DNA of 64,000 nucleotides from contig JAQWGI010000016.1 in assembly GCA_029238315.1 (NCBI GenBank), forward strand, positions 50,998-114,997, in the 5' to 3' direction. Made by a program: the position numbers and the translations under genes. Of the stretch, positions 8,505 to 16,430 are shown in pieces; position 1 is the first letter of the stretch; every line of letters starts with the position of its first letter. The notes below the pieces were generated by a model. The model saw nothing but the letters and a program-made list of their open reading frames with translations, had not been told where the DNA came from and ran no database searches. The stretch comes from Polaribacter sp. GTDB taxonomy: Bacteria; Bacteroidota; Bacteroidia; Flavobacteriales; Flavobacteriaceae.

Positions 8505-10088
8505 TTAAATTTTATCAGTAGTTTTTATACCGTTTACATTTCTTAAAATCTGTAATGGATTTTCATCTTTTAATTCGTTTGGCAATAAATTATTTGGCCA
8601 AGATTGAAAACTAAAAGGTCTTACCCAACGTTTGATAGAATCTACGCCAACAGCTGTAAATCTTGAATCTGTTGATGCAGGATACGGTCCACCGTGTTGC
8701 ATCGAAGGACACACTTCTACACCAGTTGGAACGCCATTAAAAATAATTCTTCCAACTCTATTTTGTAATGCAGATACAATTCCACAATTTACAGAAAGTT
8801 CATTTTCTGTTCCGATAATTGTTCCTGTTAATTGTCCTTCTAATTGTGTTAGAATTTGTTCTAGTTGTTTTACATTTTCACATTCGACCACTAAAGAAAA
8901 AGGCCCAAAAACTTCTTGGTGTAAAGTCGGGTTTGCTAAAAATGTAGTGCCATCAACTTTAGAAACTACTTGACGACCATAATTACTTTTAGAATCACCA
9001 GAAAAATCTGCCAACACTTCAATTCCGTCTTGAGAAATCACTTTTGATTTATTGCTATTATAAGCACCAACAATATTTGGATGCAACATACAACTTGGTT
9101 CCACTTTCACAATTTCTTCGGCCAACGTTTGTGTAAACTCGGTCAATCCATCACTTTTTATAGCTAACAACAACCCCGGATTTGTACAAAACTGTCCAGA
9201 TCCTAAAGTAATAGAACCTGCATAGGTTTTTGCCCAATCTGTCGCTTTTTCTTTTAAAGCTTCCGGTAAAATGACCACTGGATTTATACTTCCCATTTCT
9301 GCGAAAACCGGAATTGGCTCTTCTCGTTGTGCCGCTAAATCAAACAATGCTCTTCCACCTCGAATACTTCCTGTAAATCCAACTCCTTTTACTAGCGGAT
9401 GTTTCACTAATTCTTGCCCAACTTCTATTCCGCTTGAATTTAAATTAGAAAAAACACCATTTGGCATTCCTGTTTTTTCTACTGCTTTTATAATTGCGGA
9501 TGCAACTAATTCTCCAGTTCCTGCGTGCATCGGATGTGATTTTACAATTACTGGACAACCTGAAGCTAAAGCTGCTGCAGAATCTCCTCCTGCAGTTGAA
9601 AATGCTAACGGAAAATTAGAGGCTCCAAAAACAACAATGGGTCCTAAAGGAACATTCATTTTTCGTAAATCTACTTTTGCCATTGGTTGTCTTTCTGGTT
9701 GTGCAGTATCAATTGTTGCATCAACCCAAGAACCATTCTCTATATGCGCCGCAAATGCTCGTAATTGACCAACTGTCCTTCCTCTTTCACCCATTGCTCT
9801 TCCTTGAGGCAAGCCAGATTCTGACATATATACCTCAATTAAAGCATCACCTAAGTTTTCAATTTCTTCTGCAATTGCTTTTAAAAAAACTGCTTTTTTT
9901 GCTCCAGAAACTAATTTGTAAGTTTTAAAAGCTTCGGTTGCTAATTGTGCTGCAACATTAATTTCTGCTGAAGTTGCCTCAGTAAAAACATTTGTATTTT
10001 TTGTGTTTATTTGCGGATTAAACGTTGTATAAGTTTTGTTTCCGTTGGCAGAAAGTTGATTTCCGATATAATTTTTTCCTGTAAGCAT
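8505..10088 (-). CDS. Alpha-ketoglutarate (2,5-dioxovalerate) semialdehyde dehydrogenase
   Basis: This NAD(P)-dependent aldehyde dehydrogenase performs the last step of hydroxyproline breakdown, alpha-ketoglutarate semialdehyde to alpha-ketoglutarate. It has the oxyanion Asn158 in FGASNFP, catalytic Glu264 in FAEMGSINP and nucleophile Cys301 in GSGQFCTNPG. The GSGQFCTNPG form and the 527-residue length with an HGGPYPAS segment near the end are characteristic of the KGSADH subgroup rather than generic ALDHs. Its gene precedes the DUF885 gene by four bases, and its own -7 box lies at 10118. Confidence 0.9.
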   Translation of the reverse strand: MLTGKNYIGNQLSANGNKTYTTFNPQINTKNTNVFTEATSAEINVAAQLATEAFKTYKLVSGAKKAVFLKAIAEEIENLGDALIEVYMSESGLPQGRAMGERGRTVGQLRAFAAHIENGSWVDATIDTAQPERQPMAKVDLRKMNVPLGPIVVFGASNFPLAFSTAGGDSAAALASGCPVIVKSHPMHAGTGELVASAIIKAVEKTGMPNGVFSNLNSSGIEVGQELVKHPLVKGVGFTGSIRGGRALFDLAAQREEPIPVFAEMGSINPVVILPEALKEKATDWAKTYAGSITLGSGQFCTNPGLLLAIKSDGLTEFTQTLAEEIVKVEPSCMLHPNIVGAYNSNKSKVISQDGIEVLADFSGDSKSNYGRQVVSKVDGTTFLANPTLHQEVFGPFSLVVECENVKQLEQILTQLEGQLTGTIIGTENELSVNCGIVSALQNRVGRIIFNGVPTGVEVCPSMQHGGPYPASTDSRFTAVGVDSIKRWVRPFSFQSWPNNLLPNELKDENPLQILRNVNGIKTTDKI

Positions 10089-10117
10089 CTTTACTTATTT
10101 TTTTATAATGTTTTTTT

Positions 10118-10125
10118 CAAATTTA
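10118..10125 (-). promoter_or_regulatory. -7 promoter box TAAATTTG upstream of the semialdehyde dehydrogenase gene
   Basis: The minus strand carries an exact TAnnTTTG match 29 bases above the ATG at 10088. It suggests that the dehydrogenase-DUF885-epimerase run has its own promoter, separate from the deaminase gene. Confidence 0.5.
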
Positions 10126-10164
10126 CTGTTTTGTAAGCTAGTTTTTTTTAATTATTTAAAAAGC

Positions 10165-11121
10165 TTAACCTATCAAGTCCAAGGCTTCAAGTCTTTCTTT
10201 TGCCAAAATATATCTTGTACGTACATCATCAATTTGCTGTTGAGTTAATTTCTTACCAAAGGTGCGCAGTCCTCCAGCAACATCATTATGATGAATTCCC
10301 ATAGCAAGCTTCAAATATTCCATAAGCAGCGGCTGAGCATCCAGATACGATAAGGAATTTAAAGCCTGAGAAATTTTGTTTGCTTTTGCCCATTCTCCAT
10401 TTAAAACATACTCCTGCATCGTAACACTTGCTTTCGGAAAGATACAACCTACCCCCGTAATTCCACCACATGCTCCAGCGAGTCCTGCATGTACAGTTAC
10501 TGTGTCTACTCCTGCCAAAATTTTTAAATCTTTGTTCTCTAACATCAGAGTTTCAATTATTGAAACATCAATAGTTGATATTTTAAGAGCAGTTACCTTA
10601 GGTAGCACAGAAAGTCTTTTAAGAAGGTCTGTTGAGAGCGCATGATAACCGGCTGCATCAGGGTTGTTATAAGGCATAATTGTTACACCTACATCTTTTG
10701 CAGTTGCTTCAGAAAGTGCATAATACTCATACATTTCTTTTTCAGAAGGAACCGCTTTCGTTTTTGGTGGCATGACCATGACAGTATCCACCCCAACTGT
10801 TGCAAGTCCTTCAACGATTTTAGCAAGTTCTTCCTTTGTTTCTGCTGCTGCTCCGCTTATCAACGGAACATTGTATTCTTTAGCTACCTCAGAAAGAGAT
10901 TTAAGTAAAGAAAAACGCTGCTTGGTACTCAAGTAGCTATTCTCACCCAGGGTTCCAGAACCGACAAGTCCGCTCATGCTGCTTCCACCCTTTCCTTGAG
11001 CTTTTAAAATACTTGCAGCCTGTTTTTGTGTTGCATCAAAGTCAATTTCAAGAGCGCCTGATTTTGACTCTTTCAACCATGTAAACACGGCTGGCATAAC
11101 ACCATTCCATTGTATACTCAT
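10165..11121 (-). CDS. DHDPS/NanA-family aldolase, probable pyrroline-4-hydroxy-2-carboxylate deaminase
   Basis: A class I aldolase-fold enzyme of 318 residues. The Schiff-base lysine is Lys180 in VTALKIST, the general-acid tyrosine is in MPYNNP (Tyr151), and the GSGTLGENSYLS loop replaces the usual GTTGE. In hydroxyproline catabolism this family deaminates pyrroline-4-hydroxy-2-carboxylate to alpha-ketoglutarate semialdehyde, and its place in this cluster supports that. Base composition differs from its neighbours: hand counts give 31 G+C of 60 in both 10441-10500 and 10921-10980, against 23 and 14 of 60 in sampled neighbouring stretches, suggesting separate acquisition. Other aldolase or lyase substrates cannot be excluded. 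Confidence 0.85.
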   Translation of the reverse strand: MSIQWNGVMPAVFTWLKESKSGALEIDFDATQKQAASILKAQGKGGSSMSGLVGSGTLGENSYLSTKQRFSLLKSLSEVAKEYNVPLISGAAAETKEELAKIVEGLATVGVDTVMVMPPKTKAVPSEKEMYEYYALSEATAKDVGVTIMPYNNPDAAGYHALSTDLLKRLSVLPKVTALKISTIDVSIIETLMLENKDLKILAGVDTVTVHAGLAGACGGITGVGCIFPKASVTMQEYVLNGEWAKANKISQALNSLSYLDAQPLLMEYLKLAMGIHHNDVAGGLRTFGKKLTQQQIDDVRTRYILAKERLEALDLIG

Positions 11122-11136
11122 TATTGTTTTTTTTTA

Positions 11137-11144
11137 CAAATTTA
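11137..11144 (-). promoter_or_regulatory. -7 promoter box TAAATTTG for the deaminase gene
   Basis: An exact TAnnTTTG match on the minus strand with its lower edge 15 bases above the ATG at 11121. It is back to back with the AraC-gene promoter about 100 bases away, so one regulator bound between them could act on both. Confidence 0.5.
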
Positions 11145-11243
11145 AGTTGGTTTTCTGTTTTTTGATTTTCAGATATTAACAACAACTAATACTTTATTAA
11201 CCTTAATGATATTTTAATATTAATTTTAAAGTGAATATTAGCA

Positions 11244-11251
11244 TATATTTG
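11244..11251 (+). promoter_or_regulatory. -7 promoter box TATATTTG for the AraC regulator gene
   Basis: An exact TAnnTTTG match 56 bases before the ATG at 11308. The whole 38-bp repeat at 11267-11304 would lie in the untranslated leader. Confidence 0.5.
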
Positions 11252-11266
11252 TATTAGAGTGATATT

Positions 11267-11304
11267 GAGACATTGAAATAAATTCAGCGTAAACAAGTTC
11301 AGCA
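11267..11304 (+). repeat. 38-bp repeat, copy A, directly before the AraC gene start
   Basis: This element and the one at 14238-14275 are inverted copies identical at 37 of 38 positions. The internal hairpin CTGAAATAAATTCAG is shortened here by one change (TTGAA). The copy ends three bases before the ATG of the AraC gene, inside its probable 5' leader. Confidence 0.85.
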
Positions 11305-11307
11305 AAC

Positions 11308-12147
11308 ATGAAAATACTACCATTTAAAATTCCGAAATCGAAAGATGTTTCTTTAATTTATCAAGAAGATAAAGGAGAAATCTTGTACGACAAATTACAT
11401 CAACATGAAGAAATTCAGTTGTGTGCTATTGTAAAAGGTGAAGGAAGTTTGGTTGTTGGTGATTCTATAAACGAATACAAATCTGGCGATATTTTAATTA
11501 TCGGAAGTAACGTTCCGCATGTTTTTAAAAGTGATGTTTCAAATTGTGATGCTACTTTTATGCAAACCTTATTTTTTACGAAAACTTCTTTTGGTGATGC
11601 GTTTTTTGAATTGGGAGATTTTAAAGAAACCCAACAAATATTTACGATTAGCGAATCTGGTGGAATTTTAACTTCTAATAAAAATGAGGTTTTCACTTTG
11701 TTTCAACAACTTAAAAAAGCATCGAATTTAAATCGGTTTATTTTGTTTTTAACCATCATTAGTGAATTGCTAAAAGCTGAAATAAAACCACTTTCTACAT
11801 TTATTTATCCAAAGAAATATTCTGATAACGAAGGAAAACGCATGAGTAATATTATGGAATTTACCATGAATAATTTTCAGAATGAAATTAGTTTAAAAGC
11901 TATTGCAGCAATTTCTTTTATGACGCCAAATGCGTTTTGCAGGTATTTTAAACAACGAACCAATAAAACCTATTTTCAGTTTTTGATTGAAGTTAGAATT
12001 GAAAATGCGTGTAGATTGTTAAAGAATAAAGATGTTTTAATTACCGAAGTTTCTGAAAAATCGGGGTTTAAAAATATTTCTAATTTTAATAGAAAATTTA
12101 AAGAAAATAAAGGAATCACACCTTCTAAATTTAGAGCTTTGAATTAA
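11308..12147 (+). CDS. AraC-family transcriptional regulator, probable regulator of hydroxyproline catabolism
   Basis: The 279-residue protein has an N-terminal cupin domain (VVGDSINEYKSGDILIIG, NVPHVFKSD) for effector binding. The C-terminal double helix-turn-helix is seen in ISLKAIAAISFMTPNAFCRYFKQRT and in VSEKSGFKNISNFNRKFKE with the final GITPSKFR. It is divergent from the deaminase gene and next to the pathway genes, so control of hydroxyproline or proline-like amino acid use is the natural inference. Its leader contains the 38-bp repeat. It converges on the next gene with a four-base overlap at the stop codons. Confidence 0.88.
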   Translation: MKILPFKIPKSKDVSLIYQEDKGEILYDKLHQHEEIQLCAIVKGEGSLVVGDSINEYKSGDILIIGSNVPHVFKSDVSNCDATFMQTLFFTKTSFGDAFFELGDFKETQQIFTISESGGILTSNKNEVFTLFQQLKKASNLNRFILFLTIISELLKAEIKPLSTFIYPKKYSDNEGKRMSNIMEFTMNNFQNEISLKAIAAISFMTPNAFCRYFKQRTNKTYFQFLIEVRIENACRLLKNKDVLITEVSEKSGFKNISNFNRKFKENKGITPSKFRALN

Positions 12148-12536
12148 AGATTTTCTAATTCGGCTTTTAATTTCTTGGTTAATTTATCAACCACAACTTG
12201 ATACGCATCTTTAATTAAATCGCAAACTTGCGCATCAGAAACATCTTGATTTACAATTACCGTATTCCAATGTTTTACGCTTACATATTTTGCATCTGGT
12301 TTTCTTCCTTGTTGAAATCCGCCCAAAATACTTTCGTTAGTTTCTCGTAATTCAATTGCTTTTTCTGGATCTAATTTTAGCACAATATTTTGCTCTCCTT
12401 TTTCCCAACGATCCAAAGGAACCATCATAAACATTTTATGCATTACTTTAAAAACCAAGGTTGTTTCATCAAACGGAAAATGTTCTGTTACTCTTTTTAT
12501 GGCGATAGTAAAATCTCTGAGTTGTTCTATGTGCAT
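12144..12536 (-). CDS. MmcQ/YjbR family protein
   Basis: The 130-residue protein has the compact MmcQ/YjbR fold signature. The FPFDETTLVFKVMHKMF strand pair and a WEKGEQNIVLKLDPEKAIELRE segment are followed by the conserved NKxHWNT-like KHWNTVIVN. The fold resembles CyaY/DNA-binding proteins, but no activity is established for the family. It is the last gene of a three-gene run after the cyclase and alpha/beta hydrolase genes, with a seven-base gap to the hydrolase gene. Confidence 0.85.
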   Translation of the reverse strand: MHIEQLRDFTIAIKRVTEHFPFDETTLVFKVMHKMFMMVPLDRWEKGEQNIVLKLDPEKAIELRETNESILGGFQQGRKPDAKYVSVKHWNTVIVNQDVSDAQVCDLIKDAYQVVVDKLTKKLKAELENL

Positions 12537-12543
12537 AAAAAAA

Positions 12544-13485
12544 TTATTTATTTATAAAACTCAAAAACAACGCTAAACTCTCTTTCGGATTTTCTTCCAT
12601 TGGCACATGACCAGAATTTTCTATCACAACTAATTTAGAATTTGTTAAAACACTTTGCATTCTTTGTCCGTTGTCTAAAGGAATCCAATTATCTTCCGAT
12701 CCCCAAATTAATAAGGTTTCGGTTTTAATCGTTTTTAGTTTTCCAGGATTTGCTTTCCCTTCCAAATTAAAATCAGTTTTTGCTCTATCAATAAACGCTT
12801 GTCTGTTTCCAGATCTTAACGCCATTTCGTGATAACGTGTAATCAATTCTTCTGTAATTTTAGTGTCGTCTGCGTACACTTCTTTCATGTTTTTCTTGAT
12901 AAAAAATCGTGGTGTAACATATAAAAACAACGAACTTATTACAGGCGTTTTTGCCATTTTAAAAATTGCTGGTTGCTCTTTATTTGTTGGTAAACCACTT
13001 GCATCAACTAAAACTAATTTCTTAACTTTTTCTGGAGATTCTGCTGTGTAATTCCAAGCGATATTTCCACCCAAAGAATTTCCAGCTAAATAGAATTTAT
13101 CAACGTTCATTTTTGATAATAATTTGTGCAAAAACTGTGTGTAATATTGAATTGAATAATCGCCAGAATTATTTGCGCCAGTTAAACCAAAAGCTGGCAA
13201 ATCCATTCTAATAACTCTATAGTTTTTTTCGAGTTCTTTTGTCCAATCATTCCAAGTATGAAGTGAAGAAGCCGTTCCGTGAATTAACACAATCGGGGTT
13301 CCTTTTCCTTCGTCTCTGTAATGCACTTGCATTCCGTCAACTTCAATAAATTTAGAAAACTCGTTTGCGTATTTTTGTTTTAATTCTTCAACAGGAATAT
13401 CAGCATACACAGCACCTTTTATCAGCAGAATTAAGATGATTAAAACAGCGTATAAAATGTATTTTCCTTTTTTGTTTTTCTTCAT
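12544..13485 (-). CDS. Alpha/beta hydrolase, membrane-anchored
   Basis: A single N-terminal hydrophobic segment at about residues 9-27 probably anchors the protein, with the catalytic domain outside the cytoplasm. The hydrolase triad is complete: Ser137 in GNSLGG, Asp265 in WGSEDNW and His293 in SGHVPM. The oxyanion region is LIHGTASSLHTW. The substrate is unknown. The closest general class is the haloalkane dehalogenase/esterase-like group, but the sequence has no feature that fixes this. The gene begins three bases after the cyclase-family gene, so the pair may act in sequence on an ester or amide. Confidence 0.85.
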   Translation of the reverse strand: MKKNKKGKYILYAVLIILILLIKGAVYADIPVEELKQKYANEFSKFIEVDGMQVHYRDEGKGTPIVLIHGTASSLHTWNDWTKELEKNYRVIRMDLPAFGLTGANNSGDYSIQYYTQFLHKLLSKMNVDKFYLAGNSLGGNIAWNYTAESPEKVKKLVLVDASGLPTNKEQPAIFKMAKTPVISSLFLYVTPRFFIKKNMKEVYADDTKITEELITRYHEMALRSGNRQAFIDRAKTDFNLEGKANPGKLKTIKTETLLIWGSEDNWIPLDNGQRMQSVLTNSKLVVIENSGHVPMEENPKESLALFLSFINK

Positions 13486-13488
13486 AAT

Positions 13489-14238
13489 CTATTTGATAAT
13501 TTTATACAAAACCGGCTTACTTGGTGTCGCATCATTTTCGAAAGGCGCAATCATTAAGTTTAATAAATACTCTCCGTCTTCAATAGTATTTGGAACATAA
13601 ATAAACTCTGTAATAGTTGCATTCATTCTTAGTTTTCCAGAAGTGTTCCAAAAAGCATTGTGAGATAATAATTTTCCATCATCTTTTTCTTTATCAACAG
13701 AAGGCAAATCGATTAACAAATGCTTGATTCCCTTTTCTCTTAAATAAATTGCCGCTTCTTCTAATAAATAAGGCGGATTAGTATTTGAATATTGAGCTGA
13801 TTTTTTATCCGACAGGTTAGGCAGCGTTCTTAATACAATAGCATCTCTTTTTTTGTTTTTTAATGCCGTTTTTAGTTGTTTCTCAGAAATAACAAAATCA
13901 CCATTTCTACTTTCTGGAGCAACAGTAACCAACTCTGCCAAAAAAATAAAATATTTTAAATTCTGATTAATTGAATGTACTTCTTCTGTAATATGACCAA
14001 CACATTCTGTATGGGTAATGTGCGAATGCGGATTAAAATGAATATTATTGAAGTTTACAACTGCACCTTCAGAAACGGTAATTTTTTCTCCATCAAATAC
14101 TTCTGGAGAAATAGTTGGATCATCAACATACCAAGCATTTACATTTTTTTTAGAAACATCAATCGGAATGGAAATATCTAACGGATTTGAAATATCAACT
14201 TCTATTTTTCTTGAATTATATTCTACTATTGCTTTCAT
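13489..14238 (-). CDS. Cyclase family protein (kynurenine formamidase-like hydrolase)
   Basis: The 249-residue protein belongs to the cyclase/arylformamidase superfamily of metal-dependent amidohydrolases. The metal motif appears as HSHITHTECVGH (His71, His73, His76, His82), a variant of HxGTHxDxPxH. Arylformamidase activity is possible, but no tryptophan-catabolism genes lie nearby, so the substrate is open. Its ATG at 14238 touches the inner end of the 38-bp repeat copy B. A -7 box at 14312 gives it a promoter whose leader contains the repeat. It leads the run cyclase-hydrolase-MmcQ. Confidence 0.82.
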   Translation of the reverse strand: MKAIVEYNSRKIEVDISNPLDISIPIDVSKKNVNAWYVDDPTISPEVFDGEKITVSEGAVVNFNNIHFNPHSHITHTECVGHITEEVHSINQNLKYFIFLAELVTVAPESRNGDFVISEKQLKTALKNKKRDAIVLRTLPNLSDKKSAQYSNTNPPYLLEEAAIYLREKGIKHLLIDLPSVDKEKDDGKLLSHNAFWNTSGKLRMNATITEFIYVPNTIEDGEYLLNLMIAPFENDATPSKPVLYKIIK

Positions 14239-14275
14239 GCTGAACTTGTTTACGCTGAATTTATTTCAGTGTCTC
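14238..14275 (-). repeat. 38-bp repeat, copy B, at the cyclase gene start
   Basis: It is the inverted partner of the element at 11267-11304 (37 of 38 identical). On the minus strand it holds the hairpin CTGAAATAAATTCAG, then CAAGTTCAGC running straight into the cyclase ATG. The pair encloses 2.9 kb containing the AraC, MmcQ, hydrolase and cyclase genes. Confidence 0.85.
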
Positions 14276-14311
14276 ATAATTGAAACACCTTAGTTTCATT
14301 TTTTACAAATC

Positions 14312-14319
14312 CAAATATA
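14312..14319 (-). promoter_or_regulatory. -7 promoter box TATATTTG for the cyclase operon
   Basis: An exact TAnnTTTG match on the minus strand, 73 bases above the ATG at 14238. It has the same sequence as the box before the AraC gene, but the surrounding bases are not homologous. Confidence 0.5.
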
Positions 14320-14338
14320 TGTTTTTTAAATTAGGATT

Positions 14339-14586
14339 TTATAATTTAATCAAATTCCATTTCCAGTCTTTATGCCAGTTTTTTAATTTCTTTTCTCTTT
14401 CGAAAGCATCGTGAAAATTTGAATATTTTTCGAAATATAATAATTCATTTACATTATATTTTCTAGTAAATTCAGTTGCTTTTCCTGAAACATGAAGTTC
14501 TATTCTAGTTTTAAGATTCTTAGTAGTCCAACATATAAAACAGTTTTGTTTTTATTTGAGAGCATATATACATAACCTTCAATCAT
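14339..14586 (-). pseudogene. GIY-YIG nuclease family gene with a one-base frameshift
   Basis: From ATG at 14586 the minus strand reads MIEGYVYMLSNKNKTVLYVG. After a one-base loss at about 14525 the frame continues as TKNLKTRIELHVSGKATEF, then NVNELLYFEKY, then EREKKLKNWHKDWKWNLI, and stops at 14339. These are the GIY-YIG landmarks of the small COG2827 proteins (about 82 residues): Y-V-Y start, YVG, the L-x2-R-x2-E-H segment and the REKxLKxWxRxWK tail. Joining the two frames restores a full-length protein, so this is a recent frameshift or a sequencing error. The role of intact family members is poorly defined. Confidence 0.8.
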
Positions 14587-14667
14587 AGCTTTTTTTTTGA
14601 AGCTTAAGATTGATGAAATAGTAGACAAAATAATTTAGATATCTGATTAGTAGGCGCTTAATACAGC

Positions 14668-14753
14668 TCAATACAATCTAGTTAACCGATTGACAGATCC
14701 TGAAACTAGTTCAATACAATCTAGTTAACCGGTTAACAGATCCTGAAACTAGT
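14668..14753. repeat. Tandem duplication of a 43-bp unit at the hemW stop codon
   Basis: Two direct copies (14668-14710 and 14711-14753) differ at a few positions, where CCGATTGACAG becomes CCGGTTAACAG. Each contains ATCCTGAAACTAGTTCA, a member of the CTGAA/TTCAG repeat family. The second copy includes the hemW stop codon at 14749-14751. Confidence 0.8.
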
Positions 14754-15876
14754 TCAGGATAAATAAATCCGATGCAATTCCATCTGCTAAAAACTTACCC
14801 TTTTGAGTAGTTTTTAAAATTTTATTTTCAATATGCAATAATTCTTTATCTATATATTTTTTAGACTGACTTTCTAAATGCTTTACATAATTATCTCCAA
14901 AATCATTCTTAATTTTTTCTAATGAGATTCCCCAAATAGTTCTTAAACCTGTCATTATATATTCGTTAAACACATCTTCTTTTGACAGTTTTTCAACTTC
15001 ATTTGGTAACTGGTTTTCTGAAATTGATTTGATGTATTTTGCGTTACTGGAAACATTCCAGCTTCTTTGTATTTTGCTAAACGAATGTGCAGATGGTCCA
15101 ATCCCGATATACTTTTTCCCTTTCCAATAACTCGTATTGTGTTTTGAAAAATAATTTGGTTTTCCAAAGTTTGAAATCTCATAATGCACAAAACCTTGTT
15201 TAACCGTTTCAGCAACTAAAATATCAAAATGTTGTTTTGCCAATTCTTCATTTAGCGGCGGATATTTTCCGTTTTTTATAAACGAATCTAACGCCGTATT
15301 TGGCTCAACAGTTAATGCATAACTAGAAATGTGATTGATTCCGAAATCGAAAACAATTTGTAAATTCTCTTTCCATTTTTCGATGGACATGTTCTGAATT
15401 CCGTAAATTAAATCGACTGTAATATTTTCAAAGCTGCCAATGGCAGCTGATAGACAAGCTTTTGCTTCTTCTGCATTATGCGCACGATTCATCAATTTTA
15501 AATCGTCTTCAAAAAAAGATTGAATTCCGATACTTAAACGATTCACAGAACTTTTTGCTAATTCTAAAATTTTTGCTTCAGGTAAATCATCAGGATTTGC
15601 TTCTAAAGTTATTTCAGGATTAGTAATTACTTTATAGTTTTCAAAAATCGCATTTAATAACGATTCAATTTCATCAATCGATAATAAACTTGGTGTTCCG
15701 CCACCAAAATAAATGGTTTCAATGGTTTCATTTTGCAATTCATCTTTTCTGATTTCTAGTTCTTTTATCAAACAAGAAATCAATTCATCTTTCTTTTTTA
15801 ATGAAGTAGAAAAATGAAAATCGCAATAAAAACATGCTTGTTTACAAAACGGAATATGTAAGTATATTCCCGCCAT
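14749..15876 (-). CDS. hemW: Radical SAM heme chaperone HemW
   Basis: HemW binds a 4Fe-4S cluster and S-adenosylmethionine and is thought to insert heme into respiratory enzymes; it is often misnamed coproporphyrinogen oxidase. The start [20 protein letters not shown] carries the C-x3-C-x2-C cluster motif (C11, C15, C18), followed by YFGGGTPSLL and the RLSIGIQSF segment of the family. At 375 residues it matches HemW rather than the longer HemN. The ATG at 15876 is preferred to 15921 because it overlaps the ruvC stop as TAATG, implying coupled translation. Its stop lies in a duplicated repeat. Confidence 0.92.
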   Translation of the reverse strand: MAGIYLHIPFCKQACFYCDFHFSTSLKKKDELISCLIKELEIRKDELQNETIETIYFGGGTPSLLSIDEIESLLNAIFENYKVITNPEITLEANPDDLPEAKILELAKSSVNRLSIGIQSFFEDDLKLMNRAHNAEEAKACLSAAIGSFENITVDLIYGIQNMSIEKWKENLQIVFDFGINHISSYALTVEPNTALDSFIKNGKYPPLNEELAKQHFDILVAETVKQGFVHYEISNFGKPNYFSKHNTSYWKGKKYIGIGPSAHSFSKIQRSWNVSSNAKYIKSISENQLPNEVEKLSKEDVFNEYIMTGLRTIWGISLEKIKNDFGDNYVKHLESQSKKYIDKELLHIENKILKTTQKGKFLADGIASDLFILN

Positions 15877-16430
15877 TACTTCTTTATTCTCTTTTCGTTT
15901 TGCTTTACAAAACTTGCCCAACCTGTATAATTTTTTCCTCCAACTACTTTACCTGAATTGTAGAAATGACAAACTGCTGCTGCTAATCCGTCAGTTGCAT
16001 CTAAGTTTTTAGGCAATGTTTTTAAATTTAAAAGTGATTTTAACATCAACGCAACTTGTTCTTTACTCGCATTTCCGTTTCCAGTAATTGCCATTTTAAT
16101 TTTCTTCGGTAAATATTCTGTAATCGGAATTTCTCTAGACAAACCTGCTGCCATTGCAACTCCTTGTGCTCTACCAAGCTTTAACATTGATTGTACATTT
16201 TTACCAAAAAATGGCGCTTCAATTGCAATTTCATCTGGATTATAAGTATCAATTAATTCGATGGTTCTTTCAAAAATTAATTTCAATTTCAAATAATGAT
16301 CGTCGTATTTTTTCAACAGCAATTCATTCATTTGAATGAATTCCATTTTCTTTCCAACAACTTTAATCAACCCAAAACCCATAATTGTGGTTCCTGGATC
16401 AATCCCTAATATGATTTTTTCTGTGTTCAC
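15876..16430 (-). CDS. ruvC: Crossover junction endodeoxyribonuclease RuvC
   Basis: RuvC resolves Holliday junctions during recombination repair together with RuvAB. The 184-residue protein shows the RNase H-like acidic residues in [13 protein letters not shown] (Asp11), in IAIEAPFF (Glu) and in [12 protein letters not shown] (Asp). The length is usual. It is the first gene of a two-gene unit with hemW, the overlap being a single base; ruvAB are not in this window. Upstream lies about 320 bases with no recognisable gene. Confidence 0.95.
   Translation of the reverse strand: MNTEKIILGIDPGTTIMGFGLIKVVGKKMEFIQMNELLLKKYDDHYLKLKLIFERTIELIDTYNPDEIAIEAPFFGKNVQSMLKLGRAQGVAMAAGLSREIPITEYLPKKIKMAITGNGNASKEQVALMLKSLLNLKTLPKNLDATDGLAAAVCHFYNSGKVVGGKNYTGWASFVKQNEKRIKK

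Noticed and set aside
10286..10908. Several 60-90 codon frames inside the deaminase gene
   Set aside because: They are shadows on other frames of a gene with all its catalytic residues in place.
11267..14275. The 38-bp inverted repeats as the ends of a transposon
   Set aside because: The enclosed genes include no transposase or recombinase, no target duplication is visible outside the repeats, and diverged relatives of the element occur singly elsewhere.
14339..14586. Programmed frameshifting in the GIY-YIG gene
   Set aside because: There is no slippery heptamer or following structure at the shift point; a simple one-base loss explains it.
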